A stretch of 64,000 nucleotides of DNA from Mauremys mutica (GCF_020497125.1 NC_059074.1:198348915-198412914); one strand, 5' to 3'; shown: positions 22,269-36,589, numbered from the stretch's first letter. Numbers and translations: made by a program. The notes: generated by a model from the sequence alone, not told the origin.

Positions 22269-24349
22269 ATTGATACCGATATGTAGACATACTTAGAGTC
22301 ACATGGTTACATTAAATACAAAAATTCATACAAATGGCTGTACAACAAATAAGTTTAATAGTAAATACTTAAGAAAATAACACTGCTGTTGGGGAAAAAA
22401 AACATTTCTGTATGACACAATTATCTATTTCCCTTCTGACATATAACCTTACCTCAACAAAGAAAAATGGCTTGACATAAAGAAAGGTATGATGAATGGG
22501 TTCTCAAGATATTCATCTCACCAGAGTAGGTAAGAGTGAAGCAGCCTTGGATGTATGAAGTGATCAAACATGGTCCAAAGATAATATAAAACAAATGATG
22601 AACACTAATCACAGCAACAAGATTTTCAAAATTAGTTTAAATACCTGCCGAATATGTTCATGGTAAGTAACTAAAACTAAAGCAGGAAAAAAATGGATTG
22701 TAATTTTTCCCTCTGAGATCATAGAACTAGGGGTTCATCGCAACAGTTTGATGAAAGAAAAAAAAGACTGCGAAAATATATTTTAATCAATTGCCAAACT
22801 ACTTTAGGTGCTTACATTCTCCCACAAAAATAAACACAGAAAATGTTTACAATAGCTTGTTCTAGGTCCCTCATCTGGGGGGGGAGGGGCGGGGGGGGAA
22901 GGGGGAGGCTAGATAGCTTTATGCAGAATTAACCTTAAGTGCTTGATGATCTCGGGGGAGCATGGGGAAGAGCGGAAATGAGTAAGTCCTGGGAGAGAGA
23001 CAAGGGAAAAAGTAGATTACCTTGGAGAAAGCCAATTAGTTCAGTTTCAATAGCTGCAGATGCCTATTCAGAAATACTGAAAAATTCTAGCTCTTAAGAT
23101 ATCTTTTCTTTAAAAGACTACAAAGCTGCATACCCTCATATGCTGTACTAATTAATATTGATATAAGGAAGTGGTTGACAAAAGCAGATATATTGGTTTC
23201 CCAAGCTGTTGCAGGAGTTTTAGAGTAGGTAGACATTATATGAACAGACTGTGTAATATGTAAAATACCACTTTTTTTTTAATCAAGATACATTTTAACA
23301 ATTATTTTGTCAATACATCTTCTGCAGAAACTTCTAGACACAATACCCCTAAATTAGCACTTACACAATGTAATTAGTATTCTTGTACAGAAATCAATAT
23401 TGTAACCCAAATCAGTGAAAAGCTGTCAGTGCAAAAAATCCACAAAGGGTGTGATTTTCACACATTACCCTGATATTCCTGCCACATTTCAGGAATAAAT
23501 AGATAATCACTAAACGCAGGATTTGGCAACCCCTCCTCTCTCTGTTCTATTGTAAGAGGTACCATCACCTTCTAGTACACTTTTTTTGAAAAATGATACG
23601 GAAAGGAAATCAGAATGGGCAACAAGGTAGAGAGGAAGTGAGTTAACGAACATGAAAAAAAAACTTTAATAAATACAATGTTTGATGAAGAGGAGAAGTA
23701 AAGAGTGAAAAAGAAAGGGGAAAGGAAACAGAGAGAGACAGGCAGAATTCACTGCATACCAGAATCCTATAACAAAGTCTCCAGTTTTTCCCCATTCAAA
23801 ATCTATCAGGTGTCACTTGTATCAAAACTATCTCTCACCTTTCTCTCTGAAAGTTTAAAGCTTCTCAATCAGCCCCTCATGACAGGTTTTTGTAAGAATG
23901 TCTCTAATAATCTGATCAAATTATATTTGTAACATTGCCTGAATTCATTAAGTTAGGATATCCTCTTCTTCATCAACTGACTTGTAAGCATGACTGCCTG
24001 TGGCATTCACAGCAGGACAATTTAGGAGTTAACACAAGGCGAGGAGAGGAAGAAAAGAGGAAAACTAAAGGACAGATTTAAAGTTCTTGCCAAAGAAAAT
24101 GAATAAACTACACAGCAACTCACCATAGCCAAGAACTATGCATTTATAAATGGCAAGTACTATAATTTACATTGCAGAAGCTATATAGAAAATGTTACTC
24201 GTAGGCAGCAGATAAGGAGCTATTTCAATATGGTAATACACTTAAACAATTATGTGAACATTAATCAGATAATAACTATTTCGACTTACAATGTGCAAGC
24301 AGAATAAAGTAATAGATATATCTGGTGCTTTAATAAGGCCAATTTCTCA
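22269..24349. other. Mostly unique sequence with one G-rich block
   Basis: No gene is recognised. A run of G tracts lies at 22877-22908. The short ORF at 23705-23932 has no recognisable features. Confidence 0.4.
22877..22908 (+). other. G-quadruplex-prone G-tract cluster
   Basis: Four or more runs of at least four G separated by one or two bases, all on the plus strand (C-rich in a MACROD2 pre-mRNA). Confidence 0.6.
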
Positions 24350-26242
24350 TAGGTGAAAACAATTATGAACCAAATCAGCTGGGAAGAAGAATTTAATTTA
24401 AAAAAAGTGAATGTGAATAATAATTGGGAACGATTTAAGAATACCTTAATGGTTGCCCAAAAAGCCAAAATCCCACAATGGAGGAAGAAGGCCATGCTGG
24501 TTAATTAACATATAAACAAATGGAAGAAAGGGAAAGTTGATAGTAAACTACAAAAATCATACGTTAGGAATTGTATAAAATTAATAAGGGAAACAAATGG
24601 ACAAAGGAGAAATTTATGCCCAGCAGAGTTAAGAACAATAAGGAGGAAGGTTTTTAAAAAATGATATATTAGGAACAAAAAGGTGGTACTGGTCCATTAC
24701 TACAGAAATGCAGAAAATGCAGAAGTGGTCAATAAATATTTCTGTTCTGTATTTGGGAAAAACATTATACAGTCTCATCATACAATGATGTAACAAGCTT
24801 TTTATTCCTCTAATATCTTTGAAGGATGTTTAAAAAAAGCTACTGAAGTCAGACCTTTTTAAATCAGCAGGTCCATACAACTTGCCAGCAAGAGTTTTTA
24901 AAGAGCTAGCTCAGGGGCTCATTAGATAGTTAACATTCATTTTCAATAAGCTTTGAATGAGATGACCCAAGTAGTTATAAGCCTGTCAGCCTGACATCAA
25001 TCCTGAGCAAAATAATTGCTGACATGGGACATAATCAATAAAGAATTAAAGGAGAGTAATGTAATTAATGCAAATCAACATGGGTTTATGGAAAATATCA
25101 AGTTAATTTGACAGGATTTATCTTTTTGATGATATTAAAAGTCTGGTTGATAAAGGTAATAGTGTTGACATAATATACTTTGACTTGGTACCGTACAACA
25201 TTTTAATTAAAAAATAGAATATAAAATTAACATGGCACACATTAAATGGATTAAAAACTGGTTTAGTGATAGGTGTAAAAAATGTAATTGGAAATGGGGA
25301 CTCATTATCAAGTGGATGTGTTTCCAGTGAGGTCCTGCAAAGATTGGTTCTCAGCCCTACACTATTTATGATATTTATCAATGATGAGGAAAAAAACCCA
25401 TGAAATCGTCATCACTGATAAAGTTGATGAGACAAAAATTGGAAGAGTGGTAAATAATGAAGAGGCTAAATGTCAATGTATACAGCTAGGGACAAAGAAT
25501 GTAAGCCATATTTTCACAGCTTGGGCGAGGGGGGGAGACAGCAGGGAAGGCTCTCTGCTAGGAATCAGTGACTGAAAAAAAGATTTGGGGATCGTGGTGA
25601 ATACAGCACATGACCTCCCTATGTGATACTCTGGCCGAAAATACAATCCTGTTGCAATCCTGGGAGAATAAATGGGGGAATCTTGGGGAGAAGTAGCAAG
25701 GCTCTTTTACCTCTGTATTTGGCACTGGTGCTACCACTGCTGGAATGCTGTGTCCACTTCTGGTGTCCACAATTCACAAAGCATGTTGATAAATTGGAGA
25801 GGGTTCAGAGAAGAGCCAAGAGAATGATTAAAGGATCAGAAAACAAGCCTTTTAGACTGAGTTCCTTGAGATTATCATTATTTAGTCCAATAAAGAGAAG
25901 GTTCAGGGATGACTTGATTACAGTACCTACATGGGGAACAAACATTTAATAATGGGCTCTTCAATCTACCAGAGAAAGATATACCATTATCCAATGGCTA
26001 GAAGTTGAGGCTACACAAATTCAGAATGGAAATATGGCTTTTTTTTTTTAATGGTGAGAGTAAGTAACCATTGGAACAATTTATCAAGGGCCGTGGTGGA
26101 TTTTCTATCACTGACAATTTTTAAATCAAGTTTGGATGTTTTTCTAAAAGAGATTTTAGGGAAATCCTATGGCCCGTAACATACTGGAGATTAGACTAAA
26201 TCACATTGATTCTCTTCTGGCCTTGGAATCTATGAATCTATT
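24350..26242 (+). mobile_element. Old, long CR1 LINE fragment
   Basis: About 1.9 kb follow the CR1 order: an endonuclease/linker part rich in Lys and Asn codons, a reverse transcriptase region with SLTSILSKII near 24990-25020 and FMIFINDE near 25365-25385, then LYLALVLPLLECCVHFW and RRAKRMIKG (25700-25840), the 3'UTR and a CTATGAATCTATTCC end. Many stops and shifts make it a fossil. It is a different, older subfamily than the copies at 16 and 18 kb. Confidence 0.85.
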
Positions 26243-28030
26243 CCAATTAAAAGAAAAGTCTCCTATGGATAATTGCCTTTTTGAAGCATATTTTGTATAA
26301 TTACAAATATCAGAATCCTGCACTAGCCATCAGTAGAAAGGCTTTAACTACAAACTTAACAGGGAGAAAGAACTGTAACTACACCATTGGAAACAATACA
26401 ATTATTCACATATTTTAATAAATATCAATAAATTTAAAAAAATTACTGCATAATTCATAACAAGACAAAGTAAATAATGAAACAAAATGTGCTAACACCA
26501 ATATTGTCAAAAGTAAAAGCTAAAGCATGAAAAATACCTGCACCAACAATAACACAGATTAAAAAGTATAAAAGCAGTTATATACAATCTATAACAAACT
26601 TTTCCTTTTTCTTCCTAAGATTTCAGGACACAAAATTATGATGTTTGCACCTATACAGCACCTTTAACCAAAGAAGATCAATGGAGAGATTTGAAAAAGC
26701 ACTGACGGTCAACTGGGCACCTAACTCCCACTTGTGGCTTTGAAAATCTCTCCCCATAGCAGTTTGCAAATTTTAATTCAGACTGTTAAGAAAGATCACA
26801 TAACCAAAACACCCCTTGATATCTAAGGTGTGATATTGCACGACTTCAAGACAGTTTAAGACGGGAAATGAGGAAAAATAATGTATCTAAGTGAAACTGC
26901 AAGGGAAATTAATTAAGTAATTATCCAAGCTGGAAGTCAGCCAATATACCATGCTTAACATCCTACTTTTATGAGGAGTCATGAGCCCCTTAATGACCAC
27001 AATCAGTCAGGACCTCTTTTTTCATACCTCATCCAAAACAAGGGCAATAAAATGCAACTCTCTTGCTGTGCTTTTCAATAATTTCCTTGTACTGTCTGCA
27101 GGGGGGGGGGGTTGGTTTTTTTTAGCTATTCTAAGACTCATGCTGCTCTTGGTCAGACACTGAAGAAAGCCAGTAAGTACAATATGAGTTTCAGCTGCTT
27201 GAAAACCACAAACACTAGAGTGCAAGATTTGAAAGAATAACATTTTTGCCACTATAACACGTGTTTATTAACACACACTCATCTAAATATATATAAATAA
27301 TGTGATGACAAAAATTGTATTCTCTGTGGACATTTGTATACTTTACTGATATTAGGTAAACTCTTGATAATTACTAAACATGTCTTATGAAATTGCAGTA
27401 CTTTTGTTCCCCTTAATGTCCTGCTACTAATGACTAGTACAGGTTTCCAATATTTATAATTATTCAGAATGTGTTTATAAATTATAGTATGTGAAAATGT
27501 AATGAGAGAGAGGGGGGAAATTGCACTGTGGTGTGGTGTAATAAAATTGTATCTCTAGTGATGAGCTTGCAATGGTTGTAGTACTCATGAGTGGCTAAGC
27601 CATTACTCATTTAGGCAGTTCATCTGAAACGAGTGCCAAAAAACTTTAGCCCACTCTACATTATCACATATTCTACATCTGGTGCATGTTACAGGGGGAA
27701 AGTTGACAATGTTTTAGAGATTTTTAAAGACTTTATTGGGACTATTTTTTGTATCCCTTTATCTGTTAAGAGTTATCTTAGTCAACATGAGGCCAACTGT
27801 AGACAGCACAAAGGGAGAGACACAGGCTTCTCAAGATGACCTAAGACAGCTTTTGTTCAGCCAGAAAATGACATAGCTTTAAAATGTGTTATTTCAGGGA
27901 TGACAGAGGGAAAAAAAATTCTTCATTTTGGGAGGGGGCTGTCTGAGGTTGCTCAAGGTTTTGTAACATTCAAATTCCAGGAAGATACAATAGTGGCCAG
28001 AGAACATGTGAAGCATTCTAAGGTGAATAA
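26243..28030. other. Unique AT-rich sequence
   Basis: Only a short repeat-like block at 26695-26755 (AACTCCCACTTGTGGC, TTTGAAAATCTCTCC) and a G run at 27102 are seen. Confidence 0.4.
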
Positions 28031-28035
28031 TACAT

Positions 28036-28095
28036 TAACTAACTAACTAACTATATATATTTATCTATCTATCTAATCTATTTATCTATCTATAG
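28036..28095. repeat. AACT / ATCT tetranucleotide microsatellite
   Basis: AACT repeats (28036-28053) pass through TA repeats into ATCT repeats (28062-28095). Confidence 0.85.
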
Positions 28096-31000
28096 CTCCA
28101 CAACTTAGCACCACTACCTATTTCTTACATAACTATTATTTATATAGACATACACACAAATCTATACACAAGTAAGGAACTTTTTAAAAGGTTTCTTAGG
28201 TACTATTTTTTTATAAAGATATTGACAATTATATATTTTCAACTATTACTGAGGAAAAGATTAATTTAGATCAAACAGCAGCTAAAAGACCTTTGACCAC
28301 AGTAAGACATAACCTAAATTACTTGAGCTTCAAGAAATAGCTTAGCTTAATGTGGAGCCAAATTTGGCTTTGGCTTCCATCCAAATAATTTTATACCAGA
28401 ATGCTCTCTATCACTAGTGAAGCATTGCAATGTAATTATTTTAATTTCTTCCTAGGCATGATTCATTTGCTAATTTCAAGGAATTTTACAATTTTAACAT
28501 ATCGTTCAGAAATTAAAAACATTAATGGAGCTTGCTCATTCCTCACTGACCTGAAAAGTGATTTTTACATTTTAAAAGTTTGTATGCCAATACTATATTC
28601 ATAGTGTTCAATTAAATACATTAGTCCAAATATCTCCAACTTCTAAATGAGTAGAATTAAACTACTAGACCTCTTTGCAAATGCTTTCCTTTTAGCTTGT
28701 ATTCTACTAGCCAGAAAAACTACCATCAGGCACAAATTCCAGACATATAAGGAGCTGTAACTATTTCCATATTAAACAATGTTATCATGTTGCCATAAAA
28801 CACTAACCCCACTTAGGGATTCTTCTGGTCAGTGATTTGATCACTTTATCTAACAAAGGACAGTTGTTATCTGCATGCTTAATGTAGCTACAAGGTAGTT
28901 AGACAACTCCTATTTGCATGAGGGTCACATTTATCAGGCAAAATAAACTCCTCAGCAAACTAATTTAAGTCATTTCCCTGGCTATCTCATATCCAGCCCA
29001 TACTACCCACAGACCTCTGCAAAGATCCAACAGACAGCCTGTCCACTTTAATTCAAAGAATAAATTAAGAAGGTTAATACTGGAATAGCAAAATAAAATA
29101 CATTGCTGCATGTAAAAATAAAAAAAAACCTTTTGCTTGTTAGTAGCTTGATTTTGAAAAATGACTGCTTCTAATCCTTTTCTACATAGGCTCTTATCTG
29201 CCCTTATTTGAGTGCCTTTCAGTAGTGCTTTAAGCGATATGGTTTAATATCGGTCACAGGTGGTTCATTGTCTCTTATCTTCTTCCCAGGAGAATTGTGT
29301 GTATAGTTAGAGAGAGAGAGAGAGAGAGAGACTGTGTATCTCTAAGTTAAGCAAGACAGGTCAAAGATGTGTCTTGCGCTTGGAGCAGAAGGTGGTGAGA
29401 ATCCTGGTGGTCCCTATTTCCTGTGGGAGTTCTTTCCACAGTCTCAAACTAGGCCCCAAGAAAGCTTTGTCTCCCGCACAGTCTAGCTTATCCTTATGGG
29501 ATACAGTTAAATTGTGCCTGAGGAGCAAAGCTGTCAACCACAGTCTTTTCCCAGAGAAGAAATAGGGATTTCCTCTCTACATTTCACAGCTCCGTAAGTG
29601 CAAGTTTCATCAAAAGATGAATTTATTTCAGTTAAGATAATGAAAATGATTAAAAGTCCGTTTAAGTACAGTTTTACAATTCTGGATTTTGCTCCAGCTA
29701 CATACATAATTTCTCTCTTCCTATAACAAAACAACAATCCTAAGTCAACTTAGAACTTTTTTTTTTTAGCATTTACAGCAAAACTCTAAGAGTGAAATGA
29801 TTCTCTCTTCTACAACTATATTGGAAAAAAAACTTGCAGGGAGAGATTTACAAACAAAAGCCGCATTTAAAAAAAATATTATGGAGTAACAGAGCACAGA
29901 TTTTCCTGAAAGCAAATTAACACATTACAACACAGTAACTGGTCCTCTGTATTTTTTCCCCTTCATGTATAGTTAGCTTAGGCTGTGCTTCCTTCCACAT
30001 TTATCACAAAGCTCAAAAGTACGACTCTGTAAACATTGCTGCACAGCGTCTGTAAGGAGTGGCGAAGTTTAATTAAATGCTGTTGATATCAAATCTTAAA
30101 AAGCCATCAATTTGGCAACCTCATACTGGCTTCTTGTTTAGTGAAATAAAGGAGGCAATGGCAACATTATAATGCTTGACAACATGGTACTCTTCTGGGG
30201 TATTTGGGTACTCGGCTAACAAGCCAGAGACTCTCATTCATTCACATGAGTACACCAGAGAGCAGGGAAGCATGGTGTAACACACAAAGAAAATAACATG
30301 GGAACTCAGTCAGTTGCCCAGGTGATAGCAAAGCAACCTGCTGAAAAATTCATGGTCGCTAAGCTGCAGAAAAAGCAGTCAAGAGATTCAGCAGCAGCTA
30401 GTCCATGTAGAAAGGAGCTTGGATTTATGGAATTAGAGCACACCCTAGTGACAGAAACATGCCAACTGTGGCACCATTTAAAATAAAAACTAAGGATTCA
30501 ATCAGATAAGGATGCATAGTTCTAAAAATAACTACAGTCATTTAAACTATACCCACATGTATAAAATATTGAGCGATTATTTGCTATTAGCCAAAATGAA
30601 CTCTTTACATGAAGAAATAATGAATTGGGTTCGCATGCCCTTTACACTTAATGTAAAATAAATGCCAGATGTAACTCAGACTCAATATTATACCGTGTTT
30701 GCCATTCTGTTAGACCAGGAACTACATTACAGTTGTTGATATTAATGTATCTTTTTACATGTATCACCTTTTGCCAATAACTGAATATGAGTAAAGGCTG
30801 CGTCTGTGCTCAGATACCACAGTAATGACTTCTGCATAACAACCTGAACAAAACAGAATTGCACAAAAGCCCTAGGTACTAACATGTTTCAAGATTTCAA
30901 GTTCTACTCGGAACAATGAGATTTTCACAAGGAATTTTCTATACTACACATGCCTTATGGAGTAAAAAACACACTAACTTTGAGAAATAGAAACTTAACA

Positions 31001-32658
31001 TGAAAAGGAACCCCTCTATAACTTCAGCAAAAATGAATACACACAGCATCTGAAAATATTTCAAACTGTCAAATACTAAGGTTCTCCTCTTCAGTATACT
31101 CTCACTTTAAATATTATTTTAATCAACTGCCCTTGCTTGTGTTACTAACAGTAAGTTTGAATATTAATAACAAAGCACTGAAACCTGATTTTACTTCCTA
31201 CTGTTTACTTTCACAGTCCAAGTTGTGCGGAGTGCAAAAGATAGACTGACTTTTTTTTTTTTTTTTAACTTTTTTACTTTATATTTCTCATTCATTTGCA
31301 TAATGCAGTTTGGGAATTTCTAAGAGAGAAGTTAAATAAAACTACTTACTGACATTAGGGTGTTGTTTAAATATGTCTCTGTGGTGAGATATACAGGCTA
31401 TTCTCACTGTGGGCCCAATCCCACAAATTCCTACTCAGGTGACAGTCTCCAATAACTCATCTTCAAAGTGTGCTACCTTCCCGTCATCTCCTTACATAAC
31501 CTCCGTGGCAAGAACCCCACAGTACTTTTTTACCACTCCCTCTAGGATTCAATTCACCGGATAATACTCCCTCAGAATGATCTGTTCAGGTTGCCTTAGC
31601 CATCAAATGATCTGTCTATGCTGCTGTTTGATTCATTTCAATAACTCCATCCCATCAAGTCAATTTAACCATGTCTCTTGCACTTGCCATCCTGCTCCCT
31701 TGTCTTTTCCCACTATTCCATTTCCCTTCACTCCGTCTTTCCTCTCCTCTTTCCTATATGTCCACATACATCTGTCTTCTTCCTTTACTCATATCACTTC
31801 AGTTTAAAAAACAAAACACAGTACGTTTGAGATATGTGCTTATACAGAAGAGCATTAAACTTACCTCTGATATACTTGTCTTCTCTTTCCCCAGTCCCTA
31901 TGTTTCTGTTTGTCTTTTAACTGATTAGGTAACAGCTATACAAAGACTGAGTTTTTTGTGGCATGGACCATGACTGTTCTGAACAGTGCCTATCACTCTT
32001 TTGAGCACTCTATAAATCATCAGTACTAGGTTTCAGAAAAATCCTCCCTTCTTGAAAAACAAATTTGTAGCCTAGACAGTTTGACAGTGTCAAACACTTT
32101 AAAAAATGGAAACAAGTTGTTGCAAACTCATATTCATAGTTTCAAGACAAACTAAAAAAAAAAAATCCTTCGGATCAAAAATTAATATATTTCAAGTCTT
32201 CCACAAAGTTCAAATCTGTTTCCCTTCACCTTCTTCATCAGTCGATGCATGGACTACTTGTCTCTTTATTGTTAGCTAGTTTTGCTTTAAAATTATTTTT
32301 AAAACTCCATAAAACCCATTTATTTCTGAACACCAAAGTAGAGTGATCAACATTTTGTAATGTGTCAGCTTGTACAACAATCCATGGTAATTATAACACT
32401 CCACAGAAGCAACTGCTAGTGTCTGCAGCAGAAATAAATTCTTAACATTTATTTCTGGGTGTCAGAACCTTCAGGACATCAAATGCATGACTATTACGAT
32501 CACTATTTATCAAAGGACAATGGATCGTTGTACTATTATTTATGCAGATAGCTTGTTGAAAACATGCAAATGGATGGATATTGGTTAGTAAAGCCTAGAT
32601 GTAGGTACACTTCATTGCCTCTCTGTACAGGCAGCACACTGATTATCTACGTTTATCT
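28096..32658. other. Largely unique intronic sequence
   Basis: No gene is found. It contains a (GA)n microsatellite (29309-29331), a possible very old LINE-like block at about 29345-29560, a poly-T run near 31252-31268 and a pyrimidine-rich stretch at 31690-31780. Confidence 0.4.
29309..29331. repeat. (GA)n microsatellite
   Basis: About 11 uninterrupted AG units. Confidence 0.9.
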
Positions 32659-33139
32659 AAGCTTGATAAATTTATGGAGGGGATAGTATGATGGAACAGC
32701 CTAATATTGGCAATTAATTTATCTTTGACTATTAGCGGTAAATATGCCCAATGGTCTGTAATGGGATGTTTGATTGGGTGGGATCTGAGTTACTACAGAG
32801 AATTCTTTCCTGGGTCCTGGCTGCTGAGTCTTGCCCACATGCTCAGGGTTTAGCTGATCACCATATTTGGGGTTGGGAAGGAATTTTCCTCCCAGGCAGA
32901 TTGGCAGAGGCCCTGTAGGTTTTTCTCCTTCCTCTGCAGCACGGGGCACAGGTCACTTGCTGGAGGATTCTCTGCACCTTGAGGTCTTTAAACCATGATT
33001 TGAGGACTTCAATAACTCAGACACAGGTTAGGGGTTTGTTACAGGAGTGGGTGGGTGAGATTCTGTGGCCTGCGTTGTGCAGGTCAGACTAGATGATCAT
33101 AATGGTCTCTTCTGACCTTAAAGTCTATGATTCTATGAT
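32659..33139 (+). mobile_element. CR1-type LINE 3'UTR
   Basis: Homologous over its length to 11640-12097: AAATTTATGGAGGGGATAG, GCTCAGGGTTTAGCTGATC, GAAGGAATTTTCCTCC and GGTCAGACTAGATGATCAT, ending TCTATGATTCTATGATT. There is no coding part except the very start. Confidence 0.88.
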
Positions 33140-34144
33140 TTCAGTTTTAACTACGATTACAGAAATGTTTTAAACAGCAGAAAAACAAAAATTAGTGTAT
33201 ACTTATTTACATTAGAAATACAGAAACAGTCTGCTGAAAAACCACTTTCAGAACCCCAAGTGAACATGGCCATTTAACACATCAGTTCTGCAAAACCTTA
33301 TGCAGGTAACTAACTATACACATTAAATAGTCCTATTGAAGTAAATGGGACTATTCATGTGTATAAATTTAAGCACTCGCGGTACTCTTTGTAGCTTCAG
33401 GGCCTAATTTTAATCTTTCCTACATAAGTAGTCATGATAGCACACTGGTAATCTCAGCACTATAAATAGTGCTTCATTGTTGGAGTTCAAAATGGTTATT
33501 TGAATATAACAATTTTTACCATATACTTCAATTTATTTTAAAATAGTTAACGTATTGTCTGAGTTTTCCAAATAGTGAATATTTTCAAGTGTACATTAAA
33601 AGCAAAGCTGGCCATAAAACTTATAAAACTACATAGCATGATCCAGGTGGTTGTCTGTTAAACTTTGGGGTGTTGTACTAGATTTAAAAACAAAAATAAA
33701 CTGCACTATCAATAACTAATCACTTCTGAACAAAGGCGGCTGAGGACAATTGGGGAAGTCTTATGATGGCGATCCTGCTATCACGGACATATCTGTTTCT
33801 CAAAGTACACTTGCCAAACATGAAACTGAAGGAAAAAGAGGCAGAGGGGGAGGTAGGATTGTTGCAGCCATCAATTCTTCAGCAGCTGTTTTTCTTCCTC
33901 AAGGTTACTGATTGTTTCCTTACAGAGAACTTTCTTGTCCTTGGTCTATTGAGTGACAATGATTTTTTCCCACACATGTAGGAGAGTCATGCTTGAGACA
34001 CTATAGTACTAAAACAGTTACTTCCAATTATTCTTTTTTAGTCTCCGTCTTTGACTTGTCAAGAGTAAGAACTGGTCACTTTTTGTTATAGCTTAAAGCT
34101 TTGCATTGTGCTTCCTTCAAGACAAACAAAGGTATATTTCAGAC
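33140..34144. other. Unique intronic sequence
   Basis: Nothing recognised; the frame at 33763-33981 has no known features. Confidence 0.4.
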
Positions 34145-34516
34145 CAGCTACAACAGCATATTTGAGAAAACTGAGAGGGGACATGATAACAGTTTTCAAG
34201 TACATAAATGGTTGTTACAAGGAGAAGGGAGAAAAATTATTGTTCTTAACCTCTGAGGCCAGGACAAGAAGCAATGGGCTTAAATTGCAGGAAGGGAGGT
34301 TTAGGGTGGACATCAGGAAAAACTTCCTAAATGTCAGGGTGATTAAGCACTGGAATAAATTGTGGTTGTGGAATCTCCATCATGGGAGATTTTTAAGAGC
34401 AGCTTAGACAAACGCCTGTCAGGAATTGTCTAGATAATACTTAGTTCCGCCACGAGTGCAGGGGACTGGACTAGACGACCTTGGGAGGACCTTTCAGTCC
34501 TATAAGTCTATGATTC
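34145..34516 (+). mobile_element. CR1 LINE 3' end
   Basis: It encodes KLRGDMITVFKYINGCYKEK, then SNGLKLQEGRFRVDIRKNFL, then a CR1 3'UTR (GGACTGGACTAGACGACC) and the end TATAAGTCTATGATTCAT. Confidence 0.88.
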
Positions 34517-34982
34517 ATAATGGTATCACTATAAAGTAAAGTATACTTGGACTACAAAAGTCTATAAACTATTTAAGAAATATTTTCATCAGAATTTGGA
34601 AGATATCAGTTCATGTGTTTGAGACATGGTGTGCATGTTTACCACTTCTGAAATTTCCAAAAGGCACAAGCTTTTGGAGCGTGGAGAAGATTATTAATAG
34701 TTTTTATGTCTATAAATGATATGAGGCATAAGGCATATCTTTCAAATAAACAGGAGTACCGTAATTACCACAGGACAACAGGAGGAGGCATTCTAAGATA
34801 TGGTAGATGAGAAAACTAGGCTGTGGTTGTACAAAAACATTTTGAATGACCAGTCATAATGTGTGAAGTTACTTTAATAAGATTTACATTTTAGTTTAAA
34901 GTATAACTTTGAAAAAACAGAATACTTTTAATATAGAAGAGAAGCAAAAATGTAGTTTGTAATAAGGCAATTAACATTACTA

Positions 34983-35272
34983 AAACAACGAGGAGTCCGG
35001 TGGCACCTAAAAGACTAACAGATTTATTTGGGCGTAAGCTTTCGTGGGTAAAAAAAATAAAACCCACTTCTTCAGATGCATGGAGTGAAAATTACAGATG
35101 CAGGCAAAAATATACTGATACATGAAGAGAAGGGAGTTACTCTGCAAGTGGAGAACCAGTGTTAACAAGGCCAATTCAGGCAGGGTGGATGTGGTCCACT
35201 CTCAATAACTGATGAGGAGGTGTCAATACCAAGAGAGGGAAAATTGCATTTGTAGTGAGCCAGCCACAGGAC
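34983..35272 (-). mobile_element. Penelope-like element 3' end with hammerhead-like core
   Basis: Read on the minus strand: a body block (AGTTATTGAGAGTGGACC, CCTGCCTGAATTGGCC), then CTGAAGA (35069-35075), a hairpin AGTGGGT...ACCCAC, GAAA (35040-35043), a short GC-TTAC-GC stem, then the tail CTGTTAGTCTTTTAGGTGCC. CTGANGA plus a stem plus GAAA is the hammerhead ribozyme core. Hammerhead motifs are known in Penelope-like retroelements, which is why I favour that class; no reverse transcriptase is present in this truncated copy. An extra A between CTGAAGA and the stem is unusual. Confidence 0.6.
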
Positions 35273-36580
35273 CAGGTTGATTGACCAGGACTCAGAAGTA
35301 TGTTTGCTGCAAGGGCTCGCTCCTAATGCCTGTACCACTTTGGATATAGGTGAGTGCTATTTCAGCATTATTTACCAAGGAAGGCCGCTATCAGGATAAT
35401 GTTTTGTCCACTGTGGTTTGTTTTATTGGCCTAGAAGGAGTGTTGTAAGGGGAGCCATTATCACCTCTCTACAGGCTACAGAGCCTATGGAATTTAGGTT
35501 AAGGATTAGATGATGACTGCTATAAATTGGGATTCTGCCTCAGTTAAAGAGAGAACAGAGTCAAGCAAGGTAAGGGTTTGTATATCCTTACTTGACTCAG
35601 ATGGGGTTATGGGGAGAAGATAGTGCCTTACAGAGAGAATGCCTTATAAGTATCCAAGGAATAGATATTTTATACGCTGATTCCAATACCTGTACCATTA
35701 CACAGTTTTGTTTCACCAGCAACTGAGGACCAGTCAAGTATTAATCTAAGGGATGGAAAGCTGCTAGCTTTGGAAATTCCCTGACTGCTAGCAAGATTCT
35801 GAACTGTTTGGGAGCAAAGTGAGATGCTGCCATTCTTCTCAAGCTCTAAAGAATCTGAAATATCTAAAATATTTAGATAAAATATCCATAATCTAAAATA
35901 TTACAAACACATTATAGAAACTGAGAAATTGTCTCTGGAAGAAGGGAAATGTGTTTAGACACGTGTGCTAGAGTATAGAAGCATAAATATCATTAAGAGC
36001 AACAAAGTAGGGAAGTCTGTATAAGAACACCAGTAGATTTACAACCTAGCTTTTGTTTAAAAATTATTCACAATCTTCCAAATACTATTTACAATGTTTT
36101 CTGTGTGCATTCAATCTTCACTTAATGAACAACTTTATGGTATTCTCTTTGAATGCTGACTGGGAACTATCAACAGCTACTCCAAGATCCCCTTCTGTAA
36201 TCCTGCTGTTGACATTGACAGCTATAAAATACAGGATAAGTGTACTCTGCTTCCAATTAATTGTTTCCAGAATTTGAGAATTGATTCCAGATTTTAGGTT
36301 GATGATGAGCAAGTTCAGTTTTTTAAAACCAGGGTTTGAAAAAATAAAATAAATTGTACTCTCCAGACTACCATCAATGTACTGAGCTGTGCCACAAAGT
36401 GTTCTTACTCCACTTGTCTGAATCGAGACATTCTATCAATGCAGTACTGAAACAACCTGGTAGCCACCATATGAAAGCCAAAAGGAAAACCTCAGAATCA
36501 GAAAGAATGACACTACACTTACAAGCATGAAGCTACCATGGTGAGACTCACCCGAAACACAGCCAGGAGAACATAAAGTT
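35273..36580. other. Unique intronic sequence
   Basis: Nothing recognised. Confidence 0.4.
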
Positions 36581-36589
36581 TATACAATA

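Noticed and set aside
28036..28095. CRISPR-like regular repeats
   Set aside because: They are simple tetranucleotide microsatellites; no CRISPR array is expected or seen in this vertebrate DNA.
33763..33981. 72-codon ORF
   Set aside because: No recognisable motif, no splice context and a length expected by chance.
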